In this document: positions 6,825-10,286 of the stretch, piece after piece | How the letters are laid out: every line of letters starts with the position of its first letter | Numbering within the stretch: position 1 is the stretch's first letter | Assembly (NCBI GenBank): GCA_946479055.1 | Contig: CAMLEX010000119.1 | Location: 1-10,286, forward strand | DNA length: 10,286 nucleotides | Direction: 5' to 3' | Source of the DNA: an uncultured Bacteroidota bacterium | Lineage (GTDB): Bacteria > Bacteroidota > Bacteroidia > Chitinophagales > Chitinophagaceae | Translations under genes and position numbers: made by a program | The notes under the pieces: generated by a model | Told to the model about the DNA's origin: nothing | The model's database searches: none | Seen by the model: only the letters and a program-made list of their open reading frames with translations

Positions 6825-8045
6825 ATGGATAAGGATTTTCATTTTTCCGGTTTTGGTTCCCTTTCCGTTCATGGTGGCCATCAAGCAGATCCAAACTATG
6901 CCCATCTCACTCCTATCTACGCTACCAGCACATTTGTATATGATGATGCCGAACAAGGAATGCGCCGATTCAGCGGACAGGAGGAGGGTTATATCTACAG
7001 CCGCTGGGGCAATCCCACATTTACTGAAGCTGAGCTCAAAATTGCAGCGATGGAAAGCTATGGTATTAACGATACCAATGGCAATCCTTTACAATTAAAA
7101 GCACTGCTTCATTCATCTGGCATGGCGGCTATCTCTACGTTGTTCCTTATGAATCTGAAAGCAGGAGATAAAGTACTTACCCATTATTCGCTATATGGTG
7201 GTACCGAGGAAATTTTGCGAAATGTGCTGCCATCATTTGGCATCAATAGCATAATTACCGACCTGCGTGATATCAATAAGGCTACGGAAGCTTTAAAAGC
7301 AGATCCTTCTATCCGTATGATATACCTGGAAACCCCAGCTAATCCTACCATCCAATGCGTAGACATTGAAGCACTGAGTAAGATAGCCAGGCAATACAAT
7401 TGCATTGTTGCCTGCGATAATACATTTGCAACGCCTTACCTGCAGCAACCTTTTCGTTATGATGTAGATTTTGTCGTTCATTCTACTACTAAATTTTTAA
7501 ACGGCCACGGCACTGCTATCGGTGGAGTATTATTAGGAAAAGATCTTGAATTGATGAAATCAAAAGGTAATACCATGCGTAAAACATTGGGAGGAACCAG
7601 TAACCCTTTTGATACATTTCTACTGATTAATGGAATGAAAACATTGGAAGTACGGATGGAACGTCATTGTTATAATGCAATGGAAACAGCACGTTTCTTA
7701 ACTACTCATCCATCCGTAGCTAAAGTAAATTACAATGGGTTGCCAGATCACCCCGATCATGCTGTAGCCATGAAACAAATGAAACATCCCGGCGCTATGA
7801 TGAGTTTTGAGTTAAAGGGCGGTTTCCAGGGCGGGGTTGATTTTATGAATAAATTAAAAATGTGTACCCGCACTGTATCTCTCGGCACTTGTGATACATT
7901 GCTTTGCCATCCCGCTTCGATGACGCATTTCAGTGTACCAAAAGAAGCAAGAGAAAAATATGGCATTACAGATGGACTCATCCGGATGAGTGTCGGAATT
8001 GAAAACATACAGGATATTATTGCTGATCTTGATCAGGCATTCTGA
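6825..8045 (+). CDS. PLP-dependent Cys/Met metabolism enzyme (cystathionine/methionine gamma-lyase family)
   Basis: A 406-aa cytoplasmic fold-type I PLP enzyme of the Cys_Met_Meta_PP family, which handles cystathionine, homocysteine or methionine. Visible active-site elements are Tyr58/Arg60 in YIYSRWGNPT (phosphate contact from the neighbouring subunit), Tyr124 in SLYGGT (ring stacking), Asp198 in CDNTFATPYLQ (pyridine nitrogen), the Schiff-base Lys223 in HSTTKFLNGH, and Arg387 in IRMSVGIE (substrate carboxylate). Length is typical (about 380-430). The Cys that methionine gamma-lyases carry two residues after the stacking Tyr is Gly126 here, so a strict methionine gamma-lyase is not assured. 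Cystathionine gamma-synthase, gamma-lyase or a sulfhydrylase-like activity remain possible. Residues 77-92 carry a short insertion (INDTNGNP) not usual in the family. A GNAT gene follows 79 nt downstream. Confidence 0.88.
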   Translation: MDKDFHFSGFGSLSVHGGHQADPNYAHLTPIYATSTFVYDDAEQGMRRFSGQEEGYIYSRWGNPTFTEAELKIAAMESYGINDTNGNPLQLKALLHSSGMAAISTLFLMNLKAGDKVLTHYSLYGGTEEILRNVLPSFGINSIITDLRDINKATEALKADPSIRMIYLETPANPTIQCVDIEALSKIARQYNCIVACDNTFATPYLQQPFRYDVDFVVHSTTKFLNGHGTAIGGVLLGKDLELMKSKGNTMRKTLGGTSNPFDTFLLINGMKTLEVRMERHCYNAMETARFLTTHPSVAKVNYNGLPDHPDHAVAMKQMKHPGAMMSFELKGGFQGGVDFMNKLKMCTRTVSLGTCDTLLCHPASMTHFSVPKEAREKYGITDGLIRMSVGIENIQDIIADLDQAF

Positions 8046-8124
8046 GAACCGCGATTAGTTGGATTAAAAAGATTTTTAGGAAATAAAAAGGTTCTTATCA
8101 TTAATAAAATAAGACAAGAGTAAA

Positions 8125-8574
8125 ATGGAAATCACAATTCGAAGAGCAGTTAACGAAGATTGCCCAAGATTATTGGAGTTGGTGCATGAGCTGGCTGTAT
8201 ATGAAAAAGCCCCTGATGAAGTAACGGTGACACTGGAACACTTTATAGAAAGTGGTTTTGGAGAAGCACCCGTTTGGTGGGCTTTTGTAGCAGAAGAAAA
8301 CGGAGTGATACAAGGCTTCGCTTTATACTATATCCGCTACTCCACCTGGAAGGGCCAGCGAATGTATTTAGAAGATATTATAGTAACCGAAGAAGCAAGA
8401 GGCAAAGGAATCGGCAAACTATTAATGGATCGTTTAATTGAAGAAGCTAAAGAAAAACAATTCAGCGGAATGATGTGGCAGGTGCTGGAGTGGAATGAAC
8501 CGGCAATTAATTTCTATAAAAAATATAAAGCCAATTTTGACGCAGAATGGGTGAATTGCAGCATTAATTTTTAA
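8125..8574 (+). CDS. GNAT acetyltransferase, SSAT/diamine N-acetyltransferase-like
   Basis: A 149-aa single-domain GNAT enzyme that should transfer acetyl from acetyl-CoA to a primary amine. The acetyl-CoA pyrophosphate loop (motif A) is ARGKGIGKLL at 91-100 (Arg92, Gly93, Gly95, Gly97). Several stretches parallel spermidine/spermine N-acetyltransferase (SSAT): IRRAVNEDC near the start, ESGFGEAP at 42-49, MYLEDIIV at 80-87 with Glu83, and EWNEPAINFYKK at 122-133 with the likely general acid Tyr131. Bacterial relatives of this branch acetylate polyamines or thialysine-type amino acids, so the substrate is unsettled. It lies 79 nt after the PLP-enzyme gene with no clear terminator between, so the two may be co-transcribed. 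The leader is A-rich with no clear Shine-Dalgarno. Confidence 0.88.
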   Translation: MEITIRRAVNEDCPRLLELVHELAVYEKAPDEVTVTLEHFIESGFGEAPVWWAFVAEENGVIQGFALYYIRYSTWKGQRMYLEDIIVTEEARGKGIGKLLMDRLIEEAKEKQFSGMMWQVLEWNEPAINFYKKYKANFDAEWVNCSINF

Positions 8575-8588
8575 TATAGACCGGTATA

Positions 8589-8625
8589 CAAATAGAGAAG
8601 GAACAAGTTAATCCTTCTCTATTTG
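8589..8625. terminator. Bidirectional terminator hairpin between the GNAT gene and fabD
   Basis: CAAATAGAGAAGGA (8589-8602) and its exact reverse complement (8612-8625) form a perfect 14-bp stem around a 9-nt loop. It lies 14 bp after the GNAT stop and 21 bp after the fabD stop (minus strand). That is the expected position for a shared terminator of two convergent genes. The T content at the stem ends is modest on both strands. Confidence 0.75.
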
Positions 8626-8646
8626 CTATATAATAATGTTACTATT

Positions 8647-9537
8647 TTATCCGACAGCATCCACCTGAACCCCAGCATTGATCTTGTTAATTACTCTCAG
8701 TAATACTTTGCCTGGTCCTGCTTCAGTAAATTTAGAAGCTCCATCAGCTATCATAGCCTGAATACTTTGGGTCCAGCGAACAGCCCCGGTCAACTGATCT
8801 ATAAGGTTTTGCTTTATTTCTTCCCTGTCTACTATTGCCCTGGCAACTACATTCTGATAAACCGCACAAGTTGGTGAATGAAAATTAGTATGATCAATAG
8901 CTGTTTCTAATTCTTGTTTCGCAGGTTGCATTAATGGTGAGTGAAAAGCTCCGCCCACATGAAGTATCATTGCTCTTTTTGCTCCGGCAGCTTTCATTCT
9001 TTCACAGGCAATTTCAACTCCTTTGATAGAACCACTAATCACCAACTGACCCGGGCAATTATAATTAGCAGGCACTACTATTTCGCCGGTTTCTTTTTGC
9101 ACTTCATCACAAATGGCTTCTACTTTTTCATCAGGCAAACCTAATACGGCCGCCATAACTGAAGGGGTAATATCACAAGCTTTCTGCATGGCCTGCGCAC
9201 GGATAAATACCAAATTCAATCCATCCTCAAAGCTTAAAGTACCATTAGCAACTAACGATGAAAATTCACCAAGCGAATGCCCTGCTACCATATCTGGCTT
9301 AGTATTTCCAATACTTTTATAAGCAATAACAGAATGTAAAAAAACTGCTGGTTGAGTTACCCTGGTCTGTTTCAAATCTTCTTCACTCCCATCAAACATT
9401 ATATCAGAAATACGGAAACCCAGCACATCATTTGCCTGTTCAAATAATTTTTTAGCAAAAGCATTGTTATTATAATGTTCTTTTGCCATTCCCGGAAATT
9501 GTGAACCCTGACCGGGAAACACATAAGCATGCTTCAT
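8647..9537 (-). CDS. fabD: Malonyl-CoA:ACP transacylase (FabD)
   Basis: FabD moves malonyl from CoA to acyl carrier protein and so supplies the extender unit for fatty-acid synthesis. It has 296 aa, close to the usual ~300. Visible elements are Gln10 in YVFPGQGSQ (oxyanion hole), the nucleophile Ser88 in AGHSLGEFSS, Arg113 in FIRAQAMQ (binds the malonyl carboxylate), and His199 in GGAFHSPLM (catalytic dyad). The frame is open upstream to an ATG at 9570, but that adds 11 hydrophobic residues that no FabD has. The ATG at 9535-9537 gives the standard MKHAYVFPGQG start. The ~190 bp up to folE have room for a separate promoter. With FabH at the other end of the window this is core lipid metabolism, though the two genes are not linked here. 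Confidence 0.96.
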   Translation of the reverse strand: MKHAYVFPGQGSQFPGMAKEHYNNNAFAKKLFEQANDVLGFRISDIMFDGSEEDLKQTRVTQPAVFLHSVIAYKSIGNTKPDMVAGHSLGEFSSLVANGTLSFEDGLNLVFIRAQAMQKACDITPSVMAAVLGLPDEKVEAICDEVQKETGEIVVPANYNCPGQLVISGSIKGVEIACERMKAAGAKRAMILHVGGAFHSPLMQPAKQELETAIDHTNFHSPTCAVYQNVVARAIVDREEIKQNLIDQLTGAVRWTQSIQAMIADGASKFTEAGPGKVLLRVINKINAGVQVDAVG

Positions 9538-9647
9538 AATGATGATAATTAATACAAACAAAAATGCCACAAAGGTTTTAAGAAAAAAAATCTTTATAGC
9601 ACAATAAGAAAGTATTTTTCGTTAACAAAAATTGACAGATGATAGTT

Positions 9648-9674
9648 GATAGCTAGCTGGTGAACCAGTCTATC
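9648..9674. repeat. Imperfect hairpin in the folE-fabD spacer
   Basis: GATAG (9648-9652) pairs with CTATC (9670-9674), and GCTGG (9656-9660) pairs with CCAGT (9665-9669, one G-U pair), closing a TGAA loop, with a CTA bulge at 9653-9655. It sits between the end of folE and the start of fabD (both minus strand), so it could end the folE transcript or form the fabD leader. A looser inverted similarity links the flanks: about 10 of 12 bases match between GATAGTTGATAG at 9641-9652 and the complement of bases near 9705-9722. Evidence is modest. Confidence 0.35.
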
Positions 9675-9730
9675 GTTTAAATATGACTCATCCCTACTGC
9701 CAACTGTCATCTAATAACTATCCTCTTTAC

Positions 9731-10286
9731 TTACCTCCGGCTCAAATCAGACGAAATCAGTTTTAAAAACTCCGTTCGTGTAGAATTTTTCTGAAACTCC
9801 CCGTCAAATGCTGAAGTAGTAGTCACGGAATTCTGTTTTTGTACGCCTCGCATCATCATACAAAGGTGTTGTGCTTCAATCACCACTGCTACACCCAGCG
9901 GGTTCAGCGTTTCTTTGATTGCATTCATAACTTCCAACGTCAGTCTTTCCTGTACCTGTAAACGACGGGCATATACATCTACGACTCTCGCTACTTTGCT
10001 CAATCCGGTGATCCATCCGTTAGGTATATAAGCGACATGAGCTCTCCCAAAAAAAGGAAGCATATGATGTTCGCACATACTATAGATCTCAATATCCTTG
10101 ACTACGATCATTTCGCTGATTGGTTCATTAAATTTTGCCGAGTTAAGAATAGCACGGGCATCCGATTGATACCCTTGAGTCATATATTGCATGGCTTTAG
10201 CCAGCCGCTCAGGTGTTTTTTGCAAGCCCTCCCGTCTTGAATCTTCGCCAAGAAGGTCTAAAACCTTACGATAGTTTTCTATCAAC
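9731..10286 (-). CDS. folE: GTP cyclohydrolase I (FolE), N-terminus cut by the window edge
   Basis: FolE opens and rearranges GTP to 7,8-dihydroneopterin triphosphate, the first step of folate and pterin synthesis, as a cytoplasmic toroidal multimer. About 184 residues are present. The zinc site is visible as Cys71 and His74 in [11 protein letters not shown] and Cys142 in [11 protein letters not shown] (numbering from the first codon at the edge), with catalytic His73 and the GTP-binding His140/Arg146 region. The GLSK and RLQVQERLT segments are also typical. The frame reaches the window edge with only a TTG (10283-10285) and no ATG, and family members usually carry some 10-40 further residues before this point. 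The true start is therefore probably outside the window. The stop is TAA at 9733-9731. It is followed by fabD on the same strand. Confidence 0.96.
   Translation of the reverse strand, partial: LIENYRKVLDLLGEDSRREGLQKTPERLAKAMQYMTQGYQSDARAILNSAKFNEPISEMIVVKDIEIYSMCEHHMLPFFGRAHVAYIPNGWITGLSKVARVVDVYARRLQVQERLTLEVMNAIKETLNPLGVAVVIEAQHLCMMMRGVQKQNSVTTTSAFDGEFQKNSTRTEFLKLISSDLSRR

Noticed and set aside
9538..9570. N-terminal extension of FabD from an upstream ATG
   Set aside because: The added 11 residues (MAFLFVLIIII) are not found in FabD proteins. The internal ATG at 9537 gives the family-standard start.

Overview
The window looks like ordinary chromosomal DNA from a Bacteroidota bacterium, most likely of the Chitinophagaceae type. 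This is judged from AT-rich spacers, A/T-rich leaders with almost no Shine-Dalgarno sequences, -7 boxes of the TAnnTTTG kind, LytS-type kinases paired with a LytTR regulator, and protein sequences of Bacteroidota flavour. No transposase, phage gene, CRISPR array, tRNA or rRNA is visible.

Left part (1-2209): the C-terminal third of fabH (fatty-acid initiation) runs in from the left edge on the + strand. A 503-bp spacer follows, carrying a perfect 19-bp hairpin. Converging on it from the - strand is a 459-aa lipoprotein of the vanadium-dependent haloperoxidase / PAP2 phosphatase superfamily.

Centre (2210-6652): a divergent intergenic region leads into a + strand run of four genes: a predicted outer-membrane beta-barrel protein, two LytS-type sensor histidine kinases, and a LytTR response regulator. 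The two kinases overlap by 14 nt and the regulator starts one base after the second kinase, so these three are almost certainly one operon. The barrel gene lies only 44 nt upstream and may belong to it. The kinases look like tandem paralogues. The second has all the expected motifs. The first keeps the phospho-accepting His but has lost the N-box and most of the G-box of its ATPase domain. This twin-kinase arrangement, with one apparent pseudokinase, is the most interesting thing in the window.

Right part (6653-10286): a 172-bp spacer that is possibly repeat-derived and carries a good -7 box precedes a PLP-dependent Cys/Met-metabolism enzyme and an SSAT-like GNAT acetyltransferase, both on the + strand. 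These converge, across a perfect 14-bp hairpin, on fabD (malonyl-CoA:ACP transacylase). Behind fabD on the - strand lies folE (GTP cyclohydrolase I), which runs off the right edge.

Most genes are housekeeping. The signalling operon is the accessory part.
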